The position numbers were made by a program, and so were the translations under genes. Shown here piece by piece: positions 25,825 through 34,708 of a stretch of 64,000 bases of DNA. The stretch covers positions 1-64,000 of the forward strand of contig NZ_JWIB01000003.1 in NCBI RefSeq assembly GCF_000813425.1, given 5' to 3'. The notes beneath the pieces are model-generated. The model was not told where the DNA came from, made no database searches, and saw only the letters and a list, made by a program, of their open reading frames with translations. Position 1 is the first letter of the stretch. Each line of letters starts with the position of its first letter. This DNA comes from Sporosarcina sp. ZBG7A. Its GTDB lineage: Bacteria > Bacillota > Bacilli > Bacillales_A > Planococcaceae.

Positions 25825-25992
25825 TGAGCGGGTCGGCGTGTGGAACGGGCGGGTTCCCTCGGAGAATGATCGGGTTGTCGTGCGGAACGGGCGGGTTGCC
25901 TCAGAGATCGATCGGGTTGTCGCGCGGAACGGGCGGGTTCCCTCGGAGAACGATCGGGTTTCCTTGGAGAACGAACGGGTTACCGGATGTGG
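25825..25992. repeat. GAKC tandem array (21 bp units), array 2
   Basis: Exactly eight units of 21 bp (168 bp), G+C-rich type, consensus near GATCGGGTTGCCTCGGAGAAC with GAGC/GGGC/GATC alternating at the core. Frames stay open because 21 is divisible by three; no ribosome-binding site. Confidence 0.88.
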
Positions 25993-26001
25993 GCATGAAA
26001 A

Positions 26002-26032
26002 AACCGCGCGGCCTGGTGGGCTGTGCGCGGTT
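26002..26032 (-). terminator. Terminator of the SLH subtilase gene
   Basis: AACCGCGC/GCGCGGTT stem with a GC-rich loop and TTTTTTC tail on the minus strand, 8 bp after the stop at 26040. Confidence 0.87.
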
Positions 26033-26039
26033 TTGGTAT

Positions 26040-27974
26040 TTATTTGAACAAACTTGGGTTTTCTGCACCAGCTAGGAAGACGCTGTAGGTGGCACGGCTC
26101 ATTGTTTCTTGTGGCTTGAATGTGCCGTCTGGGTATCCTTTTGTGACGCCTGATTGTGTTAGCGCGAGTGCTGCTTGGTAGCTTGATACGTTAGGTGTCA
26201 TGTCTTTAAATGGTGATTTTTGTTTTGCATCATATTGAATGTTGAATGCTTTTTGAAGAAGTAATGCCATTTCTCCACGTGTTACGGGTTGGTTCGGACG
26301 GAATGTTCCGTCTGGGAATCCTCCAAGCAGCCCTTTTTCACGTGCTGATTGGATGTAGCCAGATGCAAAGCTGTTCGAATTGACATCTTTGAATTGAGTT
26401 TTCCGCTTTTCTCCGTTCAATCCTGAGGCACGCCCCATGATTGCCACTGCTTCTGCCCTTGTGATTTTCCGATCGGGTTTGAATACGTTTCCTTCGAATC
26501 CGTAGATCAGTTTTTTATCCATCAAGTAGGCGATTTGTGGCGAATACCATTTCGATCCTGAGACATCTTTATAACTCGTACCTTCAATCTTCACAATGAG
26601 GTCTTCTTGAATTTGTTTGCCTGTGTTTGTCATGATGGCATACTTTCCTTTATACGTTCCAGGCAGTAAGTATGTCTCCCATTTCCCTGGAGATTGCTCG
26701 GTAATTGTACGATCTTCGATTTTCAATTGGCGGGTTCTCGTTTTGTCAGCGTTCGACAATTCAAACACGACTCGCCCATTTTGCGTATATTGCATCATCA
26801 TTGGAATCTCTTCGACCTTTGATGGATATCGGACGAGTCCATAGCCGAACTGTCGGTCGCGTCCTTTTGCACCTAGGTCTTCAGCGGCATTTGCCAGAAT
26901 CGAGCGCAATCGCACGTTAGTCAGTTCAGGGAAGCGCTCTTTTAGGAGTGCTGCGATTCCTGAAACGTGTGGAGATGCCATGGATGTCCCTGATAACTCA
27001 TAGTAGCCATCTTTTTTCCCATCGTCGTCAAGTGCACGTGGAAACGTGCTTAAAATGTCGACGCCTGGTGCTGCCAGTTCTACTTCAGGTCCAATCGAAG
27101 CTTCTAAAAAGCGTTCTTTGTTGTAGTTAATGGCTGTTGTTGCGATAACAGTAGGATACTTTGCTGGGTATTGAACAGAGTCTTTCAAATCGCCCATTTC
27201 TTCGTTCCCCGATGACGCAACGATAATCATGCCTGTAGCATAAGCTTTTTCAAGCATCAGTTTGAGTGCTGGATCATCGCGGTTTGTGGTGATACTCATA
27301 TTCAAAATATCGATTTTATGGTTTATTGCCCACTCGACACCGTTAATAATGTCGATGGTTCGACCTGAGTCCTCGGAATTGATAGCTTTGATGGCATATA
27401 AGTCAACACCTGGTGCGACACCCATCGTGCCGTTACTTGCTTTAGCTGCAGATAAAATTCCTGCCACGTGCGTTCCATGACCGAGATCGTCATTATAGGG
27501 CACATTTCCTTCAGCGCATTGATCTTTCGGCAAGGCGCAAAAGCCGTCTTTGACGTTAAGCTTGCTATGCGTGACATCGATTCCGCTATCAAGAATCGCG
27601 ACCCGGACGCCTTTGCCTGTATAAGGAGTAATTACTTCAGGCGTGGTGTTAATAAGGTTAAATCGTTTTGGGTACGTAATTTGGGAAGGCGGTGCTGGTG
27701 TAACAGGGGTTGCTGCGATTCCGTATTCCCGGTTTGGATAAATGTTGACGTTCGGATAATGAGTGCGAATTTCTTCAACTTCTTGTTTTGTAAGCTGGAC
27801 TTCTCCGAGTGGTGCATGTTTAAATTCCTTCGCGACGGAACTCACTTTTTGACTAATTGCCTGTAAGTCGGCGTCCGATCCATGGAGCAACCAGTCTGTA
27901 CGCTCTTCGGCGTGCGCTTGCATGGGAATTAGCAAACCTAAGGCCAAGACGACTGCAAAACCTAACTTTTTCAC
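26040..27974 (-). CDS. Subtilisin-like (S8) serine protease with three C-terminal SLH domains
   Basis: A 644-residue secreted protease. The signal peptide is about residues 1-22, with a short propeptide to about 95. The S8 catalytic domain (about 100-385) has Asp in AILDSGID, His in GHGTHVAGI and Ser in GTSMASPHVSG, plus the oxyanion Asn in SSGNE. A beta-rich linker (about 390-465) leads to three SLH domains (about 466-515, 530-575 and 590-640). It is expected to be held on the cell surface and to process or degrade exported proteins. Two Cys in FCALPKDQC may form a disulfide, unusual among its neighbours. It is a single gene with its own terminator. Confidence 0.93.
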   Translation of the reverse strand: MKKLGFAVVLALGLLIPMQAHAEERTDWLLHGSDADLQAISQKVSSVAKEFKHAPLGEVQLTKQEVEEIRTHYPNVNIYPNREYGIAATPVTPAPPSQITYPKRFNLINTTPEVITPYTGKGVRVAILDSGIDVTHSKLNVKDGFCALPKDQCAEGNVPYNDDLGHGTHVAGILSAAKASNGTMGVAPGVDLYAIKAINSEDSGRTIDIINGVEWAINHKIDILNMSITTNRDDPALKLMLEKAYATGMIIVASSGNEEMGDLKDSVQYPAKYPTVIATTAINYNKERFLEASIGPEVELAAPGVDILSTFPRALDDDGKKDGYYELSGTSMASPHVSGIAALLKERFPELTNVRLRSILANAAEDLGAKGRDRQFGYGLVRYPSKVEEIPMMMQYTQNGRVVFELSNADKTRTRQLKIEDRTITEQSPGKWETYLLPGTYKGKYAIMTNTGKQIQEDLIVKIEGTSYKDVSGSKWYSPQIAYLMDKKLIYGFEGNVFKPDRKITRAEAVAIMGRASGLNGEKRKTQFKDVNSNSFASGYIQSAREKGLLGGFPDGTFRPNQPVTRGEMALLLQKAFNIQYDAKQKSPFKDMTPNVSSYQAALALTQSGVTKGYPDGTFKPQETMSRATYSVFLAGAENPSLFK

Positions 27975-28047
27975 ATGATCACTCCTTTATGTACGATATG
28001 ATTCCTATACCCTGTATCAGTCCTTTTTGAGCACGTATCCAGAAAAA

Positions 28048-28077
28048 ATTCCACTCGATCTTATGAACGAGTGGAAT
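28048..28077 (-). terminator. Terminator of the SLH amidase gene
   Basis: A perfect 10-bp stem ATTCCACTCG/CGAGTGGAAT, 10-nt loop, TTTTTC tail on the minus strand. Confidence 0.88.
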
Positions 28078-28085
28078 GGGTGTGT

Positions 28086-29567
28086 TTAGTGAAGTTTGCC
28101 ACTCGGCGTAGCATTTACTGTGCTATACAAAGGCAAAACATCTTTTCTATTTTCATAATAATAGTAATAGTCGAGTGTGGCAAGGAATAATCCTTTTGCC
28201 ATCTTTTCACGACCAGCTTCTGTACCCATGACGGCCATGTCTTTTTTACTTGAGATGAACCCAAGTTCAGCGAGTACGGCTGGTACAGTGTTTTGTCGAA
28301 GTACAGCCCAGTTACCTACTTTGATACCACGGTCTGTTAGTCCCCATGCTTCAAGCTGACGGTTTTGGACGTATGTTGCAAGTGCTTTTGATTGTGATAC
28401 GTTTGGATTAACTGCTGCTGAACGACTATAATAGAAAGTTTCTGTTCCATTTCCTGAACCATTATGTGAGTTGGTGTGGATGGAAACGAAAATGTCACCT
28501 TTCACTTTCGAAGCATAAGCACCACGTGCGTCTAATGAAACATACGTATCTGATGTGCGAGTCATTTTAGCTTTCATAGGTACTTTTGCATAATACTTTT
28601 CCATCTTTTTCGCCACGTTCAATGTAATGTTCTTTTCTATATATCCATTGCCTGAGCTACCTGGATCCGATCCACCGTGACCTGCGTCAATGACTACAGT
28701 GATATCACTCAATGGGTTTTTTCCTGGTGGTGTTGGATCCGGTTTCACTGGTGGAGGTGTTACTTCCGGTTTGTCAGAAGGCTTGTCCCCCTGTAAGTAA
28801 GCCGTGTGCACAAAACCTTTTACATTGTCAGATGTGATGTACGCCCAATCTCCGACAAAGTATGCATACGAGACAATTTTACCTGTCGGGATAGAAGCGA
28901 TTGACGGATAAGATGTATTCGGACCAGTACGGAGGTTCAACTTCGATCCGTCTTTAGTGTCTACATAAAGATTCCGGTCAAATTTCTCGTTATCCGCTGT
29001 ACGGAAGTCCGCGTTGATGCTACGAGATAGGAATACTGCAAAGTCTCCGCGTTTGATTGTTTGAGTTTCGCCAAATGATCCGTCTGCAACGCCAGAAGCG
29101 ATTCCTTTTTTCATTAGAGAACTAGCTGCTACACTTACAGAACTTGCATTATAATCGAAAGTTCGTCCAATAAGAACAGCCATTTCTCCACGACTCAGTG
29201 TCTTGTCTGGTTTGAAGCTACCATCTGGATATCCGGAAATGATTTTTTTGTCGACTAGCTGCTTTATGTAGCCGGAAGCGAAATTGTTTTTCCCAACGTC
29301 CTTAAAGTTTGTCGGACGCTGTTCTCCGTTCAAGTTCAGTGTACGACCGAGCATGGCTGCTGCTTGTCCACGCGTTACTTGTTGCTCCGGGACGAAACGA
29401 GTTTCAGAGACTCCGCTTGTGATACCGCCTTCGACAAGATAATAGATTTCAGCCTGTGCACGGTGAGTCGTTCCGACATCCGTGAAGTTGGCTGCGGCCT
29501 TGGAATCTTGTCCGAATGGGACAAGCGCTGCGAGAGATAATGTAAGACATACTGCGAGTTTCTTCAA
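28086..29567 (-). CDS. SLH-anchored N-acetylmuramoyl-L-alanine amidase (Amidase_3) with SH3 domain
   Basis: A 493-residue secreted amidase that cleaves the bond between MurNAc and the stem peptide. The signal peptide is about residues 1-25, followed by three SLH domains (about 27-75, 88-135 and 145-190), an SH3b domain (about 200-258, containing LNLRTGPNTSYPS) and a P/K-rich linker. The zinc-dependent Amidase_3 domain spans about 285-470, with zinc ligands in VIDAGHGGSDPG (His) and FVSIHTNSHN (His), and catalytic Glu in LAELGFIS. The last 20 residues (after YYYYYENRK) look like a non-conserved tail. Same overall design as the SLH amidases of other Bacillales. Monocistronic. Confidence 0.92.
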   Translation of the reverse strand: MKKLAVCLTLSLAALVPFGQDSKAAANFTDVGTTHRAQAEIYYLVEGGITSGVSETRFVPEQQVTRGQAAAMLGRTLNLNGEQRPTNFKDVGKNNFASGYIKQLVDKKIISGYPDGSFKPDKTLSRGEMAVLIGRTFDYNASSVSVAASSLMKKGIASGVADGSFGETQTIKRGDFAVFLSRSINADFRTADNEKFDRNLYVDTKDGSKLNLRTGPNTSYPSIASIPTGKIVSYAYFVGDWAYITSDNVKGFVHTAYLQGDKPSDKPEVTPPPVKPDPTPPGKNPLSDITVVIDAGHGGSDPGSSGNGYIEKNITLNVAKKMEKYYAKVPMKAKMTRTSDTYVSLDARGAYASKVKGDIFVSIHTNSHNGSGNGTETFYYSRSAAVNPNVSQSKALATYVQNRQLEAWGLTDRGIKVGNWAVLRQNTVPAVLAELGFISSKKDMAVMGTEAGREKMAKGLFLATLDYYYYYENRKDVLPLYSTVNATPSGKLH

Positions 29568-29750
29568 AATTACAATCCTCCAAATATTTGTCGTTACCGT
29601 AAAGGATACAACAATTCTTTGTATTTCTCTATGTTTCTATCGACCTAAATTGGGGTATGTTAATAGGTTAATGTTTTTTCAGACTAGCTATTCAGTCCTT
29701 ATTTTGTTTGCTAGCTTGCTGCAAAGCCTTGCAGGACGCATTTTGTAGAA

Positions 29751-29786
29751 AACGCCGGATCATCTTACAAGTGATGATCCGGCGTT
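29751..29786. terminator. Bidirectional-looking terminator after the SLH nucleotidase
   Basis: A perfect 14-bp stem with 8-nt loop; T-runs on both sides. It serves the minus-strand nucleotidase ending at 29804. Confidence 0.92.
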
Positions 29787-29803
29787 ATTTTTTATCTTTT
29801 TAT

Positions 29804-32038
29804 TTAGTTTTTTGCACCTTCAACTGGAACTTTATATCCATTTTGTTGCGTTTCAAGAGAAGTGTCGATGATGCGACCTTCGACTTGTGGGTTGATTTTG
29901 TCGCCTAGTGACTGAAGGTATTCGATTAGGTTTTGAGTGTCTGAGAAGCCAGGGTCTGATACTCTGCCTTCATCAGATGCTTTTTTGAATACATCATAGT
30001 CATCGCCGCCTCTTGCTGTGAAGCTATTTGTTGCAATATATACCTTTTTGTCCTCAGTAAGTGGAACGTATTCCTCTCCGTCAAGCACCCAGACTTTATC
30101 CACTCGCTCGCCCGATTTTTTCGCACTGTCGAATGTGAATTTAAGTCCGCCAACGTGCAGGAATCCACCGTTCTCTTTCAATCCTTTGCCACCCTCAATA
30201 GTATCAGCGCGGACACTATGTTCTAATGCTTCTTTCACTTCTTTACCATTTGATTCCACAATTGCCAAAGGGTTTCCAAAAGGTAGAACCTGCACAATAC
30301 TTCCCACCGAAATCTGTCCACCTTCGATGCTCGTACGAACACCGCCACCGTTTTGCAAGGATACAACGATTTCATCTTTAAGATTAGGCATGGACTTTGC
30401 TTTCCAGAGCATAGCATCTGCAATTACGTTACCTAAGTTTGTTTCGTTATGACGAATACTGGATTTACCTTCATTGCTTGAATCACGTGTTGCATCCAAC
30501 ATTACTTCTGTTTCAACACCAATTGGTTCTTTCTTGAGCTCTTCTTTACCTTGTTGGAAAGGCTTAAGAACTGCTGCAGCCTTTGGATCAGCCTTCATCG
30601 TTTTCGTATCGATCTTGATAAGTTGTCCACTATTCGAATATGCTTCACCTTTAAGATTGAACTTTACGTCTAGTGTACCAAGGTTATTTCCATGCTCTCC
30701 GGCTTGGACAATGAATGTTTTACTACCTGTTGCATGGGTAATCGCAATCGGCTCTTTCAATTCAGTGTGGCTATGTCCGCCAACAATGATGTCAATTCCA
30801 GGAACTGCTTTTGCTAGTGCTTGGTCATTTCCATAAATAGGAGACTCATGAACGCCAAGGTGTGTCATTGCAATAATCTTATTGACACCTTGTGCTTCAA
30901 AGGCAGCCACTGTTTCTTTAGCACGCTCGATGTGATTTTCGAGTTTTAGTTTATTTGGAGAGGCAATATTCGCAGTTTCTTCAGTAGTTAATCCGAAAAT
31001 ACCAACCTTTTCACCATTTATTGTTTGAATGGAACCGTCATAAATACCACCAGCGGCAGCATTGTCATATACGCCACGTTTTTGAAGGCCTTCAAAAGCA
31101 GGTTCGGCAGATGTATCAATGTTTGCAGTGAGTACAGGGAATTGTGCACCCTTTATATAATTTCTCATAGCTTCATGAGAGCCACCTTCGTCAAATTCGT
31201 GGTTACCGAAAGTGACGGCATCAAAGCCAAGGTAGTTCATCATCACAACGTCTGCTTGTCCTTTATATTTGTTCCAGTAAAGGTCGCCTGAGAAGACGTC
31301 TCCACCGTGGAGTAATAGGTTATTTTCATTATTTGCACGCAGTTCGTTCACAACTGTCGAAATGTACGGGAAGTTGTCGAGATATGCGTGGTGGTCATTC
31401 ATGTGCATCACCATGAGATCGAAGTAGCCGAATTTCGCGTTGCCTCGGTTGAGAAATAGGGCAAGTTCGCCACGTGTGACGGGCATGGATGTGCCGAATG
31501 TTTTGCTGTCTTTCCCGCTTGCGATTTTTTCATCGACAAGTGCTTGGACGTATGGTGCGAAGCGTTTGTTGACGTCTGTAAATTGTGTTTTAGTTAGTTT
31601 GTTGTCGGCTTCGATTTTTGCTGCTTTGACGATCATTGCTGCTGCTTCACCACGTGTGAGGTGTTCGGAAGCACCGAATTTCGTTGTGCTTTTCCCGTTG
31701 ACGATTCCGTGTTCCGCAAGTGCATCGACTGCCCACTTTGCTTTTGTCGGTACGTCTGTGAAGCCTGAGTCTTTGTATACGCCACCTGGCTCAAGGCCCA
31801 TGACTTTTGCGATGAATATCGCTGCGTCTGCGCGCTTTACGTTTGAAGTTGTGTCGAATTTTGTTTCGCTTACGCCTGATGTTACGTTATTTGCCCATAG
31901 GAAGTTGACCGCGTCTGCATAACGCTCAGATACGTCGGTGAATTTCGAGGAATCGGCTGATGCGCTTGGTACCGCCAGTGCAGTTGCGACTGCTGCCGCT
32001 GTTATGGTCGTTGCCATGAATCTAGTCTTCTTCGTCAT
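29804..32038 (-). CDS. SLH-anchored 5'-nucleotidase / cyclic phosphodiesterase
   Basis: A 744-residue secreted metallophosphoesterase that dephosphorylates extracellular nucleotides. The signal peptide is about residues 1-28; three SLH domains lie at about 30-75, 90-140 and 150-200. The calcineurin-like domain (about 208-460) has the metal motifs MHMNDHHAY, LLLHGGDVFSGD, FGNHEFDEG and GGHSHTE. The 5'-nucleotidase C-terminal domain (about 505-700) binds the base and contains NGGGVRTSIEGG and SFTARGGDDYDVF. It probably supplies nucleosides and phosphate at the cell surface. Monocistronic, with a long 5' region containing a dispersed repeat. Confidence 0.93.
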   Translation of the reverse strand: MTKKTRFMATTITAAAVATALAVPSASADSSKFTDVSERYADAVNFLWANNVTSGVSETKFDTTSNVKRADAAIFIAKVMGLEPGGVYKDSGFTDVPTKAKWAVDALAEHGIVNGKSTTKFGASEHLTRGEAAAMIVKAAKIEADNKLTKTQFTDVNKRFAPYVQALVDEKIASGKDSKTFGTSMPVTRGELALFLNRGNAKFGYFDLMVMHMNDHHAYLDNFPYISTVVNELRANNENNLLLHGGDVFSGDLYWNKYKGQADVVMMNYLGFDAVTFGNHEFDEGGSHEAMRNYIKGAQFPVLTANIDTSAEPAFEGLQKRGVYDNAAAGGIYDGSIQTINGEKVGIFGLTTEETANIASPNKLKLENHIERAKETVAAFEAQGVNKIIAMTHLGVHESPIYGNDQALAKAVPGIDIIVGGHSHTELKEPIAITHATGSKTFIVQAGEHGNNLGTLDVKFNLKGEAYSNSGQLIKIDTKTMKADPKAAAVLKPFQQGKEELKKEPIGVETEVMLDATRDSSNEGKSSIRHNETNLGNVIADAMLWKAKSMPNLKDEIVVSLQNGGGVRTSIEGGQISVGSIVQVLPFGNPLAIVESNGKEVKEALEHSVRADTIEGGKGLKENGGFLHVGGLKFTFDSAKKSGERVDKVWVLDGEEYVPLTEDKKVYIATNSFTARGGDDYDVFKKASDEGRVSDPGFSDTQNLIEYLQSLGDKINPQVEGRIIDTSLETQQNGYKVPVEGAKN

Positions 32039-32155
32039 TCGAAATTGCCCCCTAGAATAGTAGTTTGGACATGCATGTCTATCATATCAGTTTCAGAGTG
32101 TTACGACTAGTTGTATTTGGATTTATTTGAATAAGGGTGATGTAAGGACTGTGTC

Positions 32156-32222
32156 TTCCTACGCTACAGACGGCGCTTTCCGCGAGCTTGATCTCAGTCG
32201 CCGTCTTTCGCTTCGGTCGACG
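32156..32222 (-). repeat. Dispersed Bacillaceae-type GC-rich repeat, truncated copy
   Basis: A short copy in the inverted orientation (GACGGCGCTTTCCGCGAG, CTTGATCTCAG, then TTTCGCTTCGG) of the family at 13563, 15886 and 16080. Confidence 0.65.
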
Positions 32223-32268
32223 GATATTTTTAGCACAGATATTAACATTGCAGATAGAAAGAATAGAG

Positions 32269-32303
32269 AAATCCCTCGGGGCTATGATGGCTCCGAGGGA
32301 TTT
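32269..32303 (-). terminator. Terminator of the panF operon
   Basis: A perfect 11-bp stem AAATCCCTCGG/CCGAGGGATTT followed by CTCTATTC on the minus strand, 3 bp after the stop of the symporter gene. Confidence 0.82.
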
Positions 32304-32305
32304 AT

Positions 32306-33748
32306 TTAGAAACGGAAGGGTTCGCGTTTTATGGCTAAGCTTCCGAGTAGGTATGCGAGTAGGGATAGGACTACTGGGATGGTGACAGTGTGGACGCCGA
32401 GTAGGTTGCCGTATTCCTGGTTGTAAAAATGGATGGCGATGTAGCTGCCGATTCCGGTGAGCATGGATAGAAACGCGCCGTATTTGTTGCCGTGTTTCCA
32501 GTAGAGTCCTAGGACGATTGGCCAGATGAAGGCGGCTTCTAGTCCTCCGAATGCGAATAGGTTTAGGAAGATCAGTAGGTCCGGCGGTTGTAGGGCTAGT
32601 AGGAATACGACGATTCCGAGTACGCCTGTGATGCCGAAGCTGAGTATTTTGATCTTTTTTTCGGGTGCGTCTGGTTTGATGAAGTTCAGGTATACGTCCT
32701 TGACAATCGCTGAGCTGACGAGCAGCAAGAGCGAGTCGACGGTGGACATGATTGCGGCCATCGGCGCAGCGAGAACGATGCCGGCTAACCATGGCGGCAA
32801 GACTTCGAGCGCGATGAGAGGGATGACTTTATCCCCCACTTCGATTCCTGGTAGGACGGGACGCGCAAATATGCCGATCAAGTGCATGTTGAGCATGATG
32901 AAACCGGTGACGATTGTGCCGATTGCGAGTGCGCGGTGCATGGCACGGGAGCTTTTGTAGCTCATTGTCCGGATGACCATTTGCGGAAGTCCGACGACAC
33001 CAACACCGACGAGTATCCAGAAACTTGAGACGTAGGCTGCGGTTAGGCTGCCGTCTGCTCCAAAGGGCGTGACGAGGCGCGGGTTTTCATTTAACAAATC
33101 TTGCATGATGGCTGGGATTCCGCCACCCGCGATGATAACACCGATGAGTAGAATGAGAGTTCCCACGACCATGATAGCGCCTTGGACGGCGTCTGTGAGT
33201 GCGACGGCACGGAATCCACCGATCGTGACGTAAACAAGGACGCTGACCGCGAAGATGAAGAGCGCCGACGTGTAACTGAGGCCGGTGAGTGATTCGATGA
33301 GCCGTCCGCCGCCTACCCATTGCGCTGTCATCGCGGAAAATAGGAAGACGATGATGGCGATGGCTGAGAGTATTGCGACCGCTGGGCTGTTGTAACGCGC
33401 TTTCAGGAAGTCTATCATCGTGACAGCGTCGTAGCGACGGCTCAGGATGGCGAACTTTTTACCGAGTACGAGCAGGACGAAGTAGCCAGTTACGACTTGG
33501 GTCATCGCGAGAAGCGCCCAGCCGAAACCGACGGTGTATGCGGTTCCGGGACCGCCAAGGAAGCTGGATGCGCTTCCGTAAGTTGCAACCATGGTCATCG
33601 CGAGGACGAAGCCGCCGAGTTCACGGCCGCCCAGGAAGTAGTCTTGCAGGAAACTGCCGCCACTGCCCATTTGCTTGGAGGCAATGAACCCGATGGCGAA
33701 TATTGCGATCAGGAATATGATAAGCGGGATGAGTACGCCGATGTTCAT
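32306..33748 (-). CDS. panF: Sodium/pantothenate symporter (SSS family)
   Basis: A 480-residue membrane protein of the sodium:solute symporter family with about 12-13 transmembrane helices. The N-terminus (FFLGGRELGG-like DYFLGGRELGGFVLAMTMVATYGSA, split here in description) and the QGAIMVVGTL and GGFRAVALTDAVQG segments match PanF, which takes up pantothenate for coenzyme A synthesis. It overlaps the preceding YhdT-like gene by 4 bp (ATGA), the same gene pairing as yhdT-panF in enterobacteria, which supports the substrate call. AAAGGA lies upstream of the ATG. Confidence 0.88.
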   Translation of the reverse strand: MNIGVLIPLIIFLIAIFAIGFIASKQMGSGGSFLQDYFLGGRELGGFVLAMTMVATYGSASSFLGGPGTAYTVGFGWALLAMTQVVTGYFVLLVLGKKFAILSRRYDAVTMIDFLKARYNSPAVAILSAIAIIVFLFSAMTAQWVGGGRLIESLTGLSYTSALFIFAVSVLVYVTIGGFRAVALTDAVQGAIMVVGTLILLIGVIIAGGGIPAIMQDLLNENPRLVTPFGADGSLTAAYVSSFWILVGVGVVGLPQMVIRTMSYKSSRAMHRALAIGTIVTGFIMLNMHLIGIFARPVLPGIEVGDKVIPLIALEVLPPWLAGIVLAAPMAAIMSTVDSLLLLVSSAIVKDVYLNFIKPDAPEKKIKILSFGITGVLGIVVFLLALQPPDLLIFLNLFAFGGLEAAFIWPIVLGLYWKHGNKYGAFLSMLTGIGSYIAIHFYNQEYGNLLGVHTVTIPVVLSLLAYLLGSLAIKREPFRF

Positions 33749-34101
33749 GATTTCGGTCCTTTCTGTGCGGGTTTATCCGAAAAATTAGGTGGATTTGGAT
33801 GGTACGTCGGGTCGTCGTCAAGCGGCATGTCGGTGAGGACGAATTTCGCGAGGACGACGGTGATGATACTCATGAGTATGAAGCCAACGACGCAGCTCCA
33901 GAAGAACCAGTCGGGCAGGCCGAGTATATATGTATATTCTTCGACGGGGCGACCGCCAAGTCCATAGGCAAAGCCGAACCACCAGATGAAGTTGAAGATG
34001 GCGAGTGCAACGCCGATCCATGCTTCTTTATGCGCGGTTTTGAAGCGCGGGTCTTGTTTGGGTTGATCAGATTGTGGTGAGTTGGGTGTGTCCGGTCGCA
34101 T
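33745..34101 (-). CDS. YhdT/DUF997-family membrane protein
   Basis: A 118-residue protein with two transmembrane helices (about 27-49 and 64-90) and polar, proline-rich ends. The family is regularly encoded directly upstream of panF; it may be a subunit or helper of the symporter, though its role is not established as far as I know. GGAGG lies nine bases before the ATG. It overlaps panF by 4 bp, so the two are translationally coupled. Confidence 0.8.
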   Translation of the reverse strand: MRPDTPNSPQSDQPKQDPRFKTAHKEAWIGVALAIFNFIWWFGFAYGLGGRPVEEYTYILGLPDWFFWSCVVGFILMSIITVVLAKFVLTDMPLDDDPTYHPNPPNFSDKPAQKGPKS

Positions 34102-34181
34102 GGCGGTGCCTCCTTTTAGTGAGTGTTGGGTTTTTGTTGAGTATATCCTATTTTGTGGATGGGGGGTAGGGGGAATTTGTT

Positions 34182-34348
34182 GTGTTTGAGGGGATTAGTG
34201 TGGGGCTTGATCACATTTTGAGTTGCTTGAGCGGATTCTTGGGGTGCTTGATCACTTTTGAGGCTTGCTTGAGCGGAGTGCCACGGAGCTTGATCACTTT
34301 TAGACTTGCTTGAGCGGATTGGGCGCATGCTTGAGCACCTTTTGGATT
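34182..34348. repeat. GAKC tandem array, array 3a
   Basis: About eight units of 20-21 bp alternating GCTTGATCAC-type and GCTTGAGCGG-type. It runs straight into a copy of the 85-bp module. Confidence 0.8.
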
Positions 34349-34440
34349 TCCGCTCGAAATTGCGACGCGGAGCGGCGCACACAAATCAATCTTGGTTTTC
34401 GTTTTCAGGAATGGGAGAGATTAATTGGTCGCGAGTTTTG
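34349..34440 (+). repeat. Dispersed 85-bp module, copy 3
   Basis: Nearly identical to copy 4 at 35921-36013 over the stretch from GCTCGAAATTGCGACGCGG through TTAATTGGTCGCGAGTTT. It lies between two GAKC arrays. Confidence 0.85.
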
Positions 34441-34486
34441 GAGGTCGGGGACTTGGTAGTTGTGCCGCGGACATGTTGTTGTGATG

Positions 34487-34650
34487 TACTTGAGCGGATT
34501 CATCTCGTGCTTGATCACATTTTGGCTTGCTTGAGCGGAATACCATGAGGCTTGATCACTTTCAGGCTTGCTTGAGCTGGTTGAGGGGGTGCTTGATCAC
34601 TTTTGATGACTACTTGAGCGGGTTCACCGTATGCTTGAGCAGTTTACTAA
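34487..34650. repeat. GAKC tandem array, array 3b
   Basis: About eight further 20-21 bp units of the TTGATCAC/TTGAGCGG type, on the far side of module copy 3. Confidence 0.8.
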
Positions 34651-34672
34651 ATCTCATGTGGAAAACCTAGTA

Positions 34673-34702
34673 AGTCACGCTTCGCCTAAGCGAAGCGTGA
34701 CT
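34673..34702 (-). terminator. Hairpin after the NERD-domain gene
   Basis: A perfect 13-bp stem AGTCACGCTTCGC and complement with 4-nt loop. The T tail on the minus strand is poor, but its position 7 bp after the stop suggests a terminator. Confidence 0.7.
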
Positions 34703-34708
34703 GTTCAT

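Noticed and set aside
25799-26075. Overlapping open frames of about 82 codons in array 2
   Set aside because: Same 21-bp period artefact, and the frames run into the subtilase terminator.
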